From NCBI GenBank assembly GCA_018058095.1, contig JAGPCO010000004.1, positions 62,001 to 126,000 on the forward strand: DNA of 64,000 bases, read 5' to 3'. Made by a program: the position numbers and the translations under genes. A model generated the notes under the pieces. The model searched no databases, was not told where the DNA came from, and saw nothing but the letters and a program-made list of their open reading frames with translations. Of the stretch, positions 46,589 through 55,821 are shown one piece after another (positions within the stretch are counted from its first letter, which is position 1; every line of letters begins with the position of its first letter). The stretch is from Kofleriaceae bacterium (lineage in GTDB: Bacteria; Myxococcota_A; Polyangia; Haliangiales; Haliangiaceae).

Positions 46589-47959
46589 TCAGGTCGGCGG
46601 CCAGCCCGGGATGGCGCGGGTGTCGTACTGCCCGCTCTGGAACGCCGGCGAGCGCAGGATGGCCAGGTGCATCGGGATGGTCGTCGCCACCCCCTCGATG
46701 CCGAAGCCCTCGAGCGCGCCGATCATGGCGGTGATGGCGTCGGCGCGGGTCGCGCCGGTGGTGATCACCTTGGCGATCAGGCTGTCGTAGTGCGGCGGCA
46801 CCACGTATCCGGCGCAGGCGTGGCTGTCGAGGCGCAGGCCCGGGCTGGGTGGGGGTGGCTGCCAGGTCCGGATCGTGCCCGGCGACGGGCGAAAGCCGTC
46901 GGCCGGGTCCTCGGCGTTGATGCGGCACTCGAGCGAGTGCCCGGTGAACACCACGTCGCGCTGCCGCCACGGCAGCGGGTGCCCGGCCGCGACCTGGATC
47001 TGCGCCCGCACCAGATCGAGCCCGGTCCGCTCCTCGCTCACGGTGTGCTCGACCTGGAGCCGGCAGTTCATCTCCATGAAGCGCAGCACCGGCGGCCCCG
47101 CCCCGGCGTCGCCGGGATCGAGCAGCAGCTCCATCGTGCCGGCGCCGACGTAGCCGACCGCGGCGGCCGCGCGCGCCGCCGCCTCGCAGGTCGCCGCGCG
47201 CAGCTCGGCCGAGATGGCCGGCGACGGGCTCTCCTCGATCAGCTTCTGGTGGTTGCGCTGCACCGTGCAGTCGCGCTCGCCGAGGTGGACGGCCTGGCCG
47301 TAGCGATCGGCGAAGACCTGGACCTCGACGTGGCGGCCGCCCTGGATCAGCTTCTCGAGGTAGATCGCGTCGCCGCCGAACGCGGCCCGGGCCTCGGCCT
47401 GGGCCTCGGCGAACGCCGCCTCGACCTCATCGCCGGCGTGGGCGATGCGCATGCCGCGCCCGCCGCCGCCGTTGACGGCCTTGAACAGGACCGGGTAGCC
47501 GATGGTGTCGGCCACCTCGCGCGCCGCCGCCGCCGACGGCAGGGCGCCGTCGCTGCCGGGGATGACGTGCAGCCCGGCCGCGCGCATCGCGCGCTTGGCC
47601 CGGATCTTCGAGCCCATCAGCGAGCTGACCTGGGGCGGCGGGCCGATGAACGTCACCCCGTGCTGGGCACACAGCGTGGCCAGCAGCGGGTTCTCCGACA
47701 GGAAGCCCCAGCCGGGGTGCAGCGCCGAGCAGCGGGCGCCGACCGCGGCCTGCACCACCCGCTCGGGATCGAGGTAGCTCAGCGCCGACCGGGCCGGGCC
47801 GAGCAGCACGGACTCGCGTCCGTGGGTGTAGGGCGCGCCGGCGTCGGCCTCGCTCACCGCGAGCACCGGGGTGATCCCCATCGCCTCACACGCGCGGCTG
47901 ATGCGGACCGCGACCTCGCCGCGGTTGGCGACGAGCAGGCGGTGGAACGTCGCCGGCAC
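46589..47959 (-). CDS. accC: biotin carboxylase subunit
   Basis: A 456-residue protein from GTG 47959. FHRLLVANRGEVAVRISRAC opens the ATP-grasp enzyme; HPGWGFLSEN, KAVNGGGGRGMRI (glycine-rich ATP loop), ERDCTVQRNHQKLIEESPS, MEMNCRLQVEHTVSE and ECRINAEDP follow in order, all typical. It carboxylates biotin on a carrier using ATP and bicarbonate. It is 1.4 kb-scale full length. No carrier is adjacent; the carrier and carboxyltransferase at 39-41 kb are probable partners. It begins 5 bases after the peroxiredoxin gene. Confidence 0.88.
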   Translation of the reverse strand: MPATFHRLLVANRGEVAVRISRACEAMGITPVLAVSEADAGAPYTHGRESVLLGPARSALSYLDPERVVQAAVGARCSALHPGWGFLSENPLLATLCAQHGVTFIGPPPQVSSLMGSKIRAKRAMRAAGLHVIPGSDGALPSAAAAREVADTIGYPVLFKAVNGGGGRGMRIAHAGDEVEAAFAEAQAEARAAFGGDAIYLEKLIQGGRHVEVQVFADRYGQAVHLGERDCTVQRNHQKLIEESPSPAISAELRAATCEAAARAAAAVGYVGAGTMELLLDPGDAGAGPPVLRFMEMNCRLQVEHTVSEERTGLDLVRAQIQVAAGHPLPWRQRDVVFTGHSLECRINAEDPADGFRPSPGTIRTWQPPPPSPGLRLDSHACAGYVVPPHYDSLIAKVITTGATRADAITAMIGALEGFGIEGVATTIPMHLAILRSPAFQSGQYDTRAIPGWPPT

Positions 47960-47964
47960 GGCGC

Positions 47965-48447
47965 CTACAGGCGGGCCAGGCAGGCGTCGGCGCTCGACAC
48001 GTCGAACTTGCCGGGCGCCTCGAGCTCGATCGACTCGACCACGCCGTTGTTGATGGTGAGCACGCCGCGCCGGCAGCGCAGGCCCATGATCGGACCGGTC
48101 AGGTCGGCCTCGATGCCCAGCTTGATCGACCACTCGCCGTTGCCGTCGGCCAGCATGGCGATCTTGTCGCCGACGCCGTTGGCCTCGGCCCACGCCTGCA
48201 TGACGAAGCCATCGTTGACCGACAGGCAGGCGATGAGATCGACGCCCTTGGCCTTGAGCTCGGCGGCGCGAGCGACGTAGCCGGGCAGGTGGTGCTTGGA
48301 GCAGGTCGGGGTGAACGCGCCCGGCAGGGTGAACATCACCACCCGCTTGCCGGCCAGGTACTCGCTGGGGTCGATGTCCTTGGGCCCCTCGGGGGTGGCG
48401 AGCTTGATCTTCGCGGAAGGGATCGGCTGTCCAGGTTGGATCGGCAT
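47965..48447 (-). CDS. peroxiredoxin, Prx5 type
   Basis: A 160-residue protein of the atypical Prx5 family. The peroxidatic cysteine lies in PGAFTPTCSKHHLPGY (about 46-61); the conserved Arg is in GLRCRRGVL, whose Cys could be the resolving residue. DPSEYLAGKRVVMFTLP is the strand before the active site. It reduces hydrogen or alkyl peroxides with a thiol donor. It is cytoplasmic and cotranscribed with biotin carboxylase, though no functional link is evident. Confidence 0.88.
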   Translation of the reverse strand: MPIQPGQPIPSAKIKLATPEGPKDIDPSEYLAGKRVVMFTLPGAFTPTCSKHHLPGYVARAAELKAKGVDLIACLSVNDGFVMQAWAEANGVGDKIAMLADGNGEWSIKLGIEADLTGPIMGLRCRRGVLTINNGVVESIELEAPGKFDVSSADACLARL

Positions 48448-48491
48448 GGCGCGAACCCTAGCATCGTTGCCGCACCCTGGGGCGCGTGCGG

Positions 48492-49172
48492 TCACCGGCA
48501 GTGGGCGCGCACCAGGGCGCAGGCCCGGCCCACGCCGTCGTCGTCGCCGCGCAGGGCGCGGTCGACCGCGAACCACGCCACCTCGACGCAGCGGCCCGGC
48601 CCGCCGGCGGCGCGCACCGCGGTGGCGCACCGAGCATCGTGGGCGTCGACCCGGGCGATCGCGGCGGCGTCGGCGCCGCGCAGGGTGCGCCAGCGCGTGC
48701 CGTCGTGGACGAACACCAGCGGCAGCGCCGGCGTGGAGGCGACCACCACCCCGGGCTGCCCGACCGGCGTGACCCAGCGCAGCCGCGCCTGCTCGACGGT
48801 CAGGGCCGGGTCGTCGGCGTAGTGGGTCCGCGCCTCGAACCGGCCGCCGGCCTGCGCCAGCGCCAGCAGCGCGCGCGCGTCGTCGGCTCGCGCCGCCGCC
48901 GCCTCGTCGGCGTAGGCCGGCCACAGGCCCTGGTACGGCGCCGTCACCAGCGCCGGCCAGCGCGCAGCCGGCACCACCCACGAGGCCACCGCGGCGGTCG
49001 CGGCCGCCGCCGGGTCGGGCGCGGCCCGCACCTGGTCCAGCGTCGCCGCCAGCTCGCGGGTGAGCCCGTCCGGCCCCGGCTCGGCCGTGGGCTCGGCGGG
49101 CGCATGGGTACACGCGCACGTGAGCGCGGCGCCGAGCACCACGCGGCGCGCCGCCGACGCTACAGGGTGCAC
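48492..49172 (-). CDS. hypothetical lipoprotein
   Basis: A 226-residue protein from GTG 49172, overlapping the end of the cysteine-rich lipoprotein gene by 13 bases. VLGAALTCAC is the probable lipobox. The mature part is Ala/Arg-rich with four cysteines near the C-terminus (ARCATAV, GRCVEVAWF, RACALVRAHC), and a middle beta region PLVFVHDGTRWRTLRGAD. Function unknown. The start is uncertain because no clear ribosome site is present. Confidence 0.6.
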   Translation of the reverse strand: MHPVASAARRVVLGAALTCACTHAPAEPTAEPGPDGLTRELAATLDQVRAAPDPAAAATAAVASWVVPAARWPALVTAPYQGLWPAYADEAAAARADDARALLALAQAGGRFEARTHYADDPALTVEQARLRWVTPVGQPGVVVASTPALPLVFVHDGTRWRTLRGADAAAIARVDAHDARCATAVRAAGGPGRCVEVAWFAVDRALRGDDDGVGRACALVRAHCR

Positions 49173-50395
49173 ACCGTCGGCTCGACGCACAGGCCGGCGA
49201 CGTTGGCGGAGCAGGCGCCGGTCGCGCACTGTCGGTCGTCGTTGCACTGGCTGCCGAGCGGCTGCGGCGCGCTGCAGCTGCCCGTGGCCGCCCCGGTCAC
49301 GTCCCGGCTGCAGTACAGCCCGAGGTTGCAGCTGTTGCTGACGTCGCACAGCTCGCCGAGGTCACCCGGGGTCTGGCAGGTCAAGGCATCGCACACCAGG
49401 CCGAAGCCGCCGGAGCCGCAGTCGTTGAGGTCGGCGCAGGCCATGCCCTCGGTCGGCAGCGGCTGGCACGTGCCGGCCTGCATCGGGGCCGGCCGGAAGC
49501 AGCGCATGCGGTCCGCGCCCCAGCAGCCGGTGGTGCAGGCGGCGTCGACGGTGGCCGCCGGCTGGCACGTGCCGTTGGTCATGCCGACCGGGATGACGCA
49601 GTCGTTGTCACCCGCACACTGGCTGGGGTTGCGGCAGGTGGCGCCGGCGGGCACGTCGGCCCGGCACTGGCCGGCGTTGCAGTGGAGCGCCGAGTCGCAG
49701 TCCTGGTCGTCGTTGCAGGGAGCGGCGGCGTCACCCGGCCGGCACACCTTGTTGGGGGACGTGCCGACGCAGTGGTCGCCCGGCCGGCATGGCAGGTTCT
49801 CGCAGCTCTGGCCGACGGCGACCGCGTCCTGACACGCACCGAGGGCCTGTTGACCATCGCTGGCGCAGGTCGTGCCGGCGGCGACGCAGACCGCGACGGG
49901 GGAGCCGCACTCGGAGTCGAACTGGCAGCGGGAGCCATTGCCCACCGTGCCGGTGACGACGCTGCCGCACACCCCGTCGAACAGCGTGGCCTCGTTGAGC
50001 AGCACCGTCTTGCAGGCGACCGTGGCCATCTGCGCCACGCACTGGCCGGCCTCGGCGCCGTCGTAGTTGACGCGCCCGGCCGCGAGCAGCTCCGCCAGCA
50101 GGTCGTCGGAGCCGAGCCCGGCGAAGTCCTGGCTGAACTGGAACGGCAGCTCGTCGCAGGTGGTGTCGCCCATCTCGCCGAGGCCGCAGCGCTCGATCAG
50201 GGCGCACAGGCTCTGGTTGAGGCAGGCGAACACGTTCTCGGGGGCGATGACGCCGGTGCACGGCCCGGCCGGCGGCGCGTCGGCGCCACCCCCGTCGTCG
50301 CCGCCGCCGGCGTCGGGCCGCAGCGCGACCTCGCCACAGGCACCGACGAAGCTGGCGACGAGGAGCGCGACGGACACGTGGGGCAGCAGGCGCAT
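49160..50395 (-). CDS. cysteine-rich repeat lipoprotein
   Basis: A 411-residue lipoprotein with lipobox VASFVGAC. An acidic/Gly linker leads to a helical domain (about 45-135, with paired cysteines), then at least seven short cysteine-rich repeats of the type CNDDQDCDSALHCNAGQC and CNLGLYCS. These dickkopf-like modules are very common in Myxococcota surface proteins and probably form disulphide-rich stalks or ligand-binding arms. The substrate is unknown. Confidence 0.75.
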   Translation of the reverse strand: MRLLPHVSVALLVASFVGACGEVALRPDAGGGDDGGGADAPPAGPCTGVIAPENVFACLNQSLCALIERCGLGEMGDTTCDELPFQFSQDFAGLGSDDLLAELLAAGRVNYDGAEAGQCVAQMATVACKTVLLNEATLFDGVCGSVVTGTVGNGSRCQFDSECGSPVAVCVAAGTTCASDGQQALGACQDAVAVGQSCENLPCRPGDHCVGTSPNKVCRPGDAAAPCNDDQDCDSALHCNAGQCRADVPAGATCRNPSQCAGDNDCVIPVGMTNGTCQPAATVDAACTTGCWGADRMRCFRPAPMQAGTCQPLPTEGMACADLNDCGSGGFGLVCDALTCQTPGDLGELCDVSNSCNLGLYCSRDVTGAATGSCSAPQPLGSQCNDDRQCATGACSANVAGLCVEPTVCTL

Positions 50396-50594
50396 CCGGC
50401 AATCATCATCCGCCCCGGCGCCGACGGCAAGGGCCGCGCCGGCGCCTGGCCCGCGCCTACCGGCGCCGGCGTGGCCACGCGCACACCGGCGACAGCAAAG
50501 TCAGCAGGCGCCAGCCTCGACGACGCAAGGGCCGCGGGGTTGGCGCCTCCGCACGCCGGAAACGGCTGGCACCACACCTGCAGCGCTGGAGGGC

Positions 50595-51233
50595 ATGAAT
50601 GCCCGAAGCACCCCGCTCCTCCTGATCCTCGCCGCCTGTCGCGCCGCGCCCGCCCCGGTGGTCGCCGAGGTCGATCCGGCGCGGGGCGCGCGCGCGAGTG
50701 AACACCTCAGCGCCGCCGGCCAGCACGCCGCCCGCGCCGCCAAGTACGCGCAGCTCGCCGACGCGCTGCGGAACCAGCCGCAGCGCCGCTACGATGATCC
50801 CCGCACCGGCCTGTGGGTGCGGGCGATCGACGAGGAGCGCCAGGCCGATGCCCACGTCGCCGCCGCCGCCGCGCTCGAGGCCGAGGCGCGCGACCGCTGT
50901 GCCGGGTTCAGCCCCGAGGACGCCCAGGTGTCGGTGCTGCAGCGCCTGGCCCAGGGGGGCGAGGCGCGACCCGACGGGGTGATCGTCTACCTGCCGGTCA
51001 GCGCCGGCCCGGCCGACCGCCTGGTCGGCGCGCTGCGCTGTCACCAGGCCTGGATGCGGCTGGGGCAGGCCGCTGGGGATCAGTGCCCGCTGGAGATCAC
51101 CGGCGTCGATCTGGTCGCGTACGGTGACGACACCGGGGTCTCGGTCGAGCTCGTCGTGGCCGATCCGGCGCTGGTCCCGGAGCTACAACGGCGGGCCCGG
51201 GTCGTGGTCGAGACCGGCCAGCACCCGCGCTGA
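50595..51233 (+). CDS. hypothetical lipoprotein
   Basis: A 212-residue lipoprotein: GGAGGG ribosome site, then MNARSTPLLLILAAC with the lipobox LILAAC. Residues 30-110 are helical, with repeated Ala/His/Arg; a C-terminal alpha/beta part (VIVYLPVSAGPADRLVGALRCHQAW) contains two further cysteines. It resembles small periplasmic stress or adaptor lipoproteins but has no recognised family. The 199 bases before it contain nothing I can identify. Confidence 0.65.
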   Translation: MNARSTPLLLILAACRAAPAPVVAEVDPARGARASEHLSAAGQHAARAAKYAQLADALRNQPQRRYDDPRTGLWVRAIDEERQADAHVAAAAALEAEARDRCAGFSPEDAQVSVLQRLAQGGEARPDGVIVYLPVSAGPADRLVGALRCHQAWMRLGQAAGDQCPLEITGVDLVAYGDDTGVSVELVVADPALVPELQRRARVVVETGQHPR

Positions 51234-51302
51234 GGGCGGCCCGGCGGCTGGTGGCCCGGTGGATGTCCTGCTGGCCCTGGCCCGCGCCCGCCGTGCTACG
51301 TC

Positions 51303-52166
51303 ATGACCAGGACCTCGCCGGCCGTGATCGACACCCACTGCCACCTCGACCTCGAGGCGTTCGACGCCGACCGCGCCGCCGCGATCGAGCGGGCCACCAG
51401 CGCCGGGGTGCTCGGGGTGCTCATCCCGGCCATCCGGCCCGCGACCTGGCCGGTCGTGGTCGACCTGTGCCGGGCCATCGGCCCGTGGGCCCGCGCCGCG
51501 CTCGGCGTGCACCCGCAGATCGTGCCGCAGCTCGACGCCGATGAGCGCGCCCTGCTGCGCGACCCCGACGCCGCGCTGGCCACGGCGCTGACCGCCGCGG
51601 CCGACGTGGTCGTCGCCGTCGGCGAGTGTGGCCTCGATGGCGCGACCGCCGACGCCGCCGAGCAGGACCGCCTGCTGCGGGCGCACCTGCGCGTGGCCCG
51701 TGCGCTCGACCTGCCGGTGGTGCTGCACGTGCTCGGCGCGCACGGACGCGCGCTCGAGCTGCTGCGGGCCGAGGCCGCGAGTGGGCCCTTCCGCGGCGTG
51801 CTGCACAGCTACTCGGGTAGCCCCGAGCTGGTCGCCCGCTACGCCGAGCTCGATCTGTACCTGTCGTTCGCCGGGGCCATCACCTACCCGGGGGCGCGCC
51901 GACCCGGGGCCGCGGCGCGCCTGGTCGCGGCCGACCGCCTGCTGGCCGAGACCGACGGGCCCGACCAGACGCCGGCGCCACGCCGGCCCGGGCGCAACGA
52001 GCCGGCGTTCTTGCCGCACGTCCTGGCCGGCCTGGCCCAGGCCTGCGGCGGCGGCGCGGCGGAGCTGGCGGCGCGCACGACCCGCAACGCGCGCCGCCTG
52101 TTCGGGGCGTGGCCCGAGCAGCTGGCGGTCGTTCCGCCCTGGCCCGGTGGCGAGGTGCACTCGTGA
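51303..52166 (+). CDS. tatD: TatD-family metal-dependent hydrolase/DNase
   Basis: A 287-residue TIM-barrel hydrolase. VIDTHCHLDLEAFD (HxH), GVHPQIV, VGECGLDG (Glu), LHVLGAHGRAL, GVLHSYSGSPEL and AETDGPDQTP (metal Asp) match TatD throughout. TatD proteins are 3'-5' DNases or D-tyrosyl-tRNA-like deacylase relatives active in DNA repair. ATG 51303 is the first in frame. It overlaps the following tcdA gene by 4 bases. Confidence 0.85.
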   Translation: MTRTSPAVIDTHCHLDLEAFDADRAAAIERATSAGVLGVLIPAIRPATWPVVVDLCRAIGPWARAALGVHPQIVPQLDADERALLRDPDAALATALTAAADVVVAVGECGLDGATADAAEQDRLLRAHLRVARALDLPVVLHVLGAHGRALELLRAEAASGPFRGVLHSYSGSPELVARYAELDLYLSFAGAITYPGARRPGAAARLVAADRLLAETDGPDQTPAPRRPGRNEPAFLPHVLAGLAQACGGGAAELAARTTRNARRLFGAWPEQLAVVPPWPGGEVHS

Positions 52167-53017
52167 GCGCGACGCATCGCCGGTTCGACCGCGCCGCGCG
52201 CCTGCTCGGAGACGCCGGCGTGGCCCGGCTGGCCAGCTCCACCGTCGTGGTGATCGGCGTCGGCGGTGTCGGCTCGTACGCCGCGGAGGGGCTGGTCCGG
52301 TCCGGCGTCGGTCGGGTCATCCTCATCGACTTCGACCGGGTGTGCGTGACCAACGTGAACCGGCAGGTCCACGCCCTGAAGGGCACGTTCGGCAAGACCA
52401 AGGTCGCGGTGATGGCCGAGCGGCTGCGCCTGATCAACCCCGACGCGGTGATCGAGGCGCGCGCCGAGTTCTACGGCGCCGCGACGTCGGATCGCCTGCT
52501 CACGCCCGAGCCCGACGTCGTGGTCGACGCCATCGACAACGTCACCGCCAAGATGCACCTCATCGCCACGGCGGTGCGGCAGCGCCTGCGCCTGGTCACC
52601 ACCCTGGGCGCCGCGGCCCGGCTCGATCCGACCCAGATCCGGGTCGCCGACCTGGCCGAGACCCGCATCGACCCGCTGGCGCGCGACCTGCGCAAGAACC
52701 TGCGCAAGAAGCACGACCTCGACTGCAGCCGCACGACCGGGGTGTGGGCGGTCTACTCCGAGGAGCCGCCCATCGCGCCCCTGACCCTGGCCTACGATCG
52801 GGACGGCTTCGCCTGCGTGTGCCCGGGCGGGGACAACGGCGTCAACGACTGCGATCGCGGCCACCGGGTCGAGGGCTCCGTCGCCTTCGTGCCGTCGGTG
52901 ATCGGCATGACCGCGGCCGGCGTGGCGGTCAAGCTGCTGCTCGGCCTGCCGGTCTCCGGCGCGCACCCGCGCGCCCGGCGTGCCAGCGCCCACCGGCGCG
53001 CCCCCGTCGCCGGCTGA
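52163..53017 (+). CDS. tcdA: tRNA threonylcarbamoyladenosine dehydratase TcdA
   Basis: A 284-residue E1-like protein from GTG 52163, overlapping the tatD stop (GTGA). VVVIGVGGVGSYAAEGLVRSGVG is the ATP-binding loop, LIDFDRVCVTNVNRQVHA the adenylation site, and the C-terminal region keeps the TcdA-specific CSRTTG and FACVCPGG...CDRG segments with FVPSVIGMTAAG. It converts t6A to cyclic t6A at position 37 of ANN-decoding tRNAs. The C-terminal ~15 residues are Arg/Ala-rich. Confidence 0.88.
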   Translation: MSATHRRFDRAARLLGDAGVARLASSTVVVIGVGGVGSYAAEGLVRSGVGRVILIDFDRVCVTNVNRQVHALKGTFGKTKVAVMAERLRLINPDAVIEARAEFYGAATSDRLLTPEPDVVVDAIDNVTAKMHLIATAVRQRLRLVTTLGAAARLDPTQIRVADLAETRIDPLARDLRKNLRKKHDLDCSRTTGVWAVYSEEPPIAPLTLAYDRDGFACVCPGGDNGVNDCDRGHRVEGSVAFVPSVIGMTAAGVAVKLLLGLPVSGAHPRARRASAHRRAPVAG

Positions 53018-53069
53018 GCCTGGCGCTGCACCGGACCGGGTGGACCGGGTGGCTCCCCCCGAAAACGCC

Positions 53070-53097
53070 GACAGGCCGCCCGGGGGGGCGACCTGTC
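53070..53097. terminator. hairpin between convergent tcdA and a lipoprotein gene
   Basis: GACAGG-C-CGCCC, GGGG, GGGCG-A-CCTGTC (53070-53097) folds into an 11-bp stem with one mismatch and a G loop. It lies between two genes that end toward each other, the expected place for a bidirectional terminator. No T-tract follows. Confidence 0.5.
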
Positions 53098-53160
53098 ACC
53101 GAGGAGTCAGCTCCGTCCGCCGGCGCGGCGTTGCCGCCTCGCCGCGGCGCTCATGGCTGC

Positions 53161-54210
53161 TTACATCCGCGAGCCAGCGAACGTCGAGGACTGCAGCGGC
53201 GCCGGGGTGCCCGCGTACTCGACCTGGCCCGCCCACTCACCACGCTGCAGCTGGTCGATCTTCTTGTCGCCGTTGCTGTCGGTGGCGCGGGCCTGACCGG
53301 CGATGCCGAAGTTCATCGCGCTCTGGTCGAGGTCATTGAGCTGCTGGTAGGCCAGGTTGGCCAGCGCCTGCAGGCCGATCTCGCAGGCCGAGGCGTAGGT
53401 GCTGGGCGAGCCGATGTCGACCGCGTCGTACATCGCCTGGCCCATGGCGTCGCAGTCGACCAGGCCGTCGAGCATGTCGCCCAGGTCGGTCGCCAGCGGG
53501 TCGATGGCCGGGACGAGCAGCTCGTCGATGCCCAGGCGCAGGACCTTGCCCATCGAGATCGGCAGCTGGTGCGAGGCGACCGTGAACTTGCCGGTGGTCT
53601 CGAGCGCGACCGACACGTTCTGGGTCACGACGTCGTCCATGCCGTAGTCGGCGAACGGGAAGGCGTAGGCCTGGCCGTCGATCTTGAACTGCACGCCGGT
53701 CAGGGTGTGGGTCGCCGCGTACGAGGCGCCGGCCTTGCGCACGTCGAGGGTGGTCAGCGTCCCGAAGTCGCGGGCGAGCTGGCCGAAGTTGTCGCCGAGC
53801 TCGATGATCCGCGGCACGAAGTCGGGCGCGATCTCGAGGATGCGGTCGTTGATGGTGCCGGCCAGGACCACGCGGGCGCCCTGCAGGATGTTGCGCAGGG
53901 TGCTGTTGGACACCTGGTTGATGGCCAGGTCGAGCAGGCCACCGGCCGGGTCGTCGGCGTCGTCGGTCAGCTCGATGAACGTGTTGACGATGTTGCCGAC
54001 GGTGCCGGGCAGGCCGCTGGCGACGTCGAACTCCGAGGTGAGCGCGTACTTGCCCTCGGCCGAGGTCGGGATGACGTCGTCCGGGTCATCCGGGTTGGTC
54101 GGGTCACCGTCGTCGATGGTGTCGTCGACCTCCGACCCAGCGCAGCCGACGGAAGCGGTGGCGCCAAGCGCGAGAGCGAGGGCGAAGGCGAGGGTCTTGG
54201 TGGTCTTCAT
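53161..54210 (-). CDS. hypothetical lipoprotein with acidic linker
   Basis: A 349-residue protein: signal MKTTKTLAFALALALGATASVGC (lipobox ASVGC), an acidic Asp/Pro linker (about 25-45), then a mixed domain rich in amphipathic helices (DLAINQVSNSTLRNILQGARVVLAG) and a beta part. A short stretch DSNGDKKIDQLQRGEW near the C-terminus is a single EF-hand-like calcium loop. It resembles uncharacterised myxobacterial lipoproteins. The gene has lower leucine and more acidic content than neighbours. Function unknown. Confidence 0.65.
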   Translation of the reverse strand: MKTTKTLAFALALALGATASVGCAGSEVDDTIDDGDPTNPDDPDDVIPTSAEGKYALTSEFDVASGLPGTVGNIVNTFIELTDDADDPAGGLLDLAINQVSNSTLRNILQGARVVLAGTINDRILEIAPDFVPRIIELGDNFGQLARDFGTLTTLDVRKAGASYAATHTLTGVQFKIDGQAYAFPFADYGMDDVVTQNVSVALETTGKFTVASHQLPISMGKVLRLGIDELLVPAIDPLATDLGDMLDGLVDCDAMGQAMYDAVDIGSPSTYASACEIGLQALANLAYQQLNDLDQSAMNFGIAGQARATDSNGDKKIDQLQRGEWAGQVEYAGTPAPLQSSTFAGSRM

Positions 54211-54480
54211 GGCGTTTCTCCGGGGTCGCTGGGGTCGGTCGTTGAAGTTGTCTGACCCATGTGCAGTGGTCGTGCCATCAGCTCCCAGGTCGATCGGCGC
54301 CCTCGGATCAACCAGTTGCGGCGACCCGGCGTCCGAACGGCAACCCCAGTAGCCGGCGACCGGATGTCCGATGGAGCCACCCGACCAGGGGAACGCAAGT
54401 GATCGGAAGGTCTGGTAGCCAGCCCGGCGCCCCGTCCTCTGGCCTGCGCGGGGGCAGGTGCGCTAGCGTCCGCCCTCTAT

Positions 54481-55014
54481 ATGAAGCTGCTCGCCACCAC
54501 CACCCTGCGTTCGTTCTCGATGTCCCTGGGCCTGGCCCTCACCCTCGCCGCCTGCGGCGGCAAGGCCAAGCCGGTCGAGCCGGTGGCCGAGCCGGCCCCG
54601 GTCGAGCCGGCCCCGACCGAGCCGACCGAGACGGCGCCGACCGAGACCACGCCGAACGAGCCGGTGGCCGAGGCCAAGCCGGCGCCGGACCCCAAGCTGG
54701 CGCTGCTCGACGCCGAGAAGGCGACCTACGAGGCGGCCAAGCCGGTGTTCGAGAAGGCCTGCGCGCTGTGCCACACCCAGGCTGGCGCCAAGAAGAGCGC
54801 CAAGAAGCTGGCCGAGTTCGACATGACCAGCTACCCGTTCACCGGCAAGTACGCCGGCGACATCGCCGCCACCATGAAGAAGGTGCTCGGCGTCGGTGGC
54901 GGCAAGGCGACCATGCCGGCCAACAAGCCCGGCAGCGTCAAGGACGGCGATCTCGAGCTGATCGTCGCCTGGGCCAACGCCTGGCAGGCCGCGCAGGACG
55001 GCGGCGCCCACTGA
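54481..55014 (+). CDS. lipoprotein with one cytochrome c-type haem motif
   Basis: A 177-residue lipoprotein: lipobox LTLAAC, then a Pro/Glu/Thr-rich linker (PVEPAPTEPTETAPTE..), then a helical domain with CALCHTQAG (CxxCH, about residue 95) and a distal Met in GKATMPAN that could be the axial ligand. This is a small mono-haem cytochrome anchored to a membrane. The stop overlaps the apparent CTG start of the bioD gene (CTGA), linking the two in one transcript. Confidence 0.8.
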   Translation: MKLLATTTLRSFSMSLGLALTLAACGGKAKPVEPVAEPAPVEPAPTEPTETAPTETTPNEPVAEAKPAPDPKLALLDAEKATYEAAKPVFEKACALCHTQAGAKKSAKKLAEFDMTSYPFTGKYAGDIAATMKKVLGVGGGKATMPANKPGSVKDGDLELIVAWANAWQAAQDGGAH

Positions 55015-55709
55015 TCGTCGTCGTCACCGGCACCGGCACCGGCGTGGGCAAGACCCACCTGGCGTCGGCCCTCATCGCCGCCTGGCGTCTGGCCGGGCAG
55101 GGTGCGGTGGGCTGGAAGCCGGTCGAGAGCGGGGTGGTCGACGCCCCGCACGGCGAAGGCGAGGACGAGCGCGCGCTGCGAGAGGCGGCCGGCCTGGTCA
55201 CCAGCCCGGCGCCGACCGTCCGCCTGCGCCGCCCGCTGTCGCCACACCTGGCGGCCCGCTACGACCGGGTCGATCTCGGCGCCGTGCCCTGGCTCGATCG
55301 CCTGGCCGCGGTGCAAGCCACGGCGCCCATCGCGGTGATCGAGCTGGCCGGCGGCCTGTGCTCCCCCTTCGACGACGATCGCGACAACCTCGACTGGCTG
55401 GCGAGCTGGCCACCGGCGCTGGCAGCCGAGCGTCGCCTGCTGCTGGTCGCGAAGGACCAGCTCGGCGTGCTGCACGACGTCGGCGCGGCGGTGCGGGCTG
55501 CGGCGGGCTGCGGCCTGGGCCCGGCCGCGGTTGCCCTGGTCGCGCCGGTGGTCGCCGATGAGTCGACCGGCACCAACCTGGCCGCGCTGCGTGAGCGCGC
55601 CGGCGGGCGCTGGCCGTGCCTCACCGTGCCGCGGCTGTCGGTGATGGCCCTGGCCGAGCAGGGCGCGCTCACGCCGCTGCTGGCCGCGCTCGGCCAGCAC
55701 CCCGCCTGA
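55011..55709 (+). CDS. bioD: dethiobiotin synthetase BioD, apparent CTG start
   Basis: A 232-residue protein. VVTGTGTGVGKTHLASAL is the P-loop of dethiobiotin synthetases; GWKPVESGVVD, LRRPLSPHLAAR and VIELAGGLCSPFDDD follow in the order of BioD, and VKDQLGVLHD corresponds to the VVGDRLGVLN-type strand. BioD closes the ureido ring of biotin with ATP and CO2. No ATG, GTG or TTG lies in frame near the P-loop; CTG 55011, overlapping the previous stop as CTGA, is the only plausible start. No other bio gene is in the window, but two biotin-dependent enzyme sets are. Confidence 0.8.
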   Translation: MIVVVTGTGTGVGKTHLASALIAAWRLAGQGAVGWKPVESGVVDAPHGEGEDERALREAAGLVTSPAPTVRLRRPLSPHLAARYDRVDLGAVPWLDRLAAVQATAPIAVIELAGGLCSPFDDDRDNLDWLASWPPALAAERRLLLVAKDQLGVLHDVGAAVRAAAGCGLGPAAVALVAPVVADESTGTNLAALRERAGGRWPCLTVPRLSVMALAEQGALTPLLAALGQHPA

Positions 55710-55821
55710 TCTCGCGACCTTGGGGGCGAGGCGCAGGCACTTGGTGGTAGCGGGAGGCAATCCAGCGGAGAAATGCGACGATCTCGGCGAAGGAAACCCG
55801 GTCAGCGGCAAACCAGGACAT

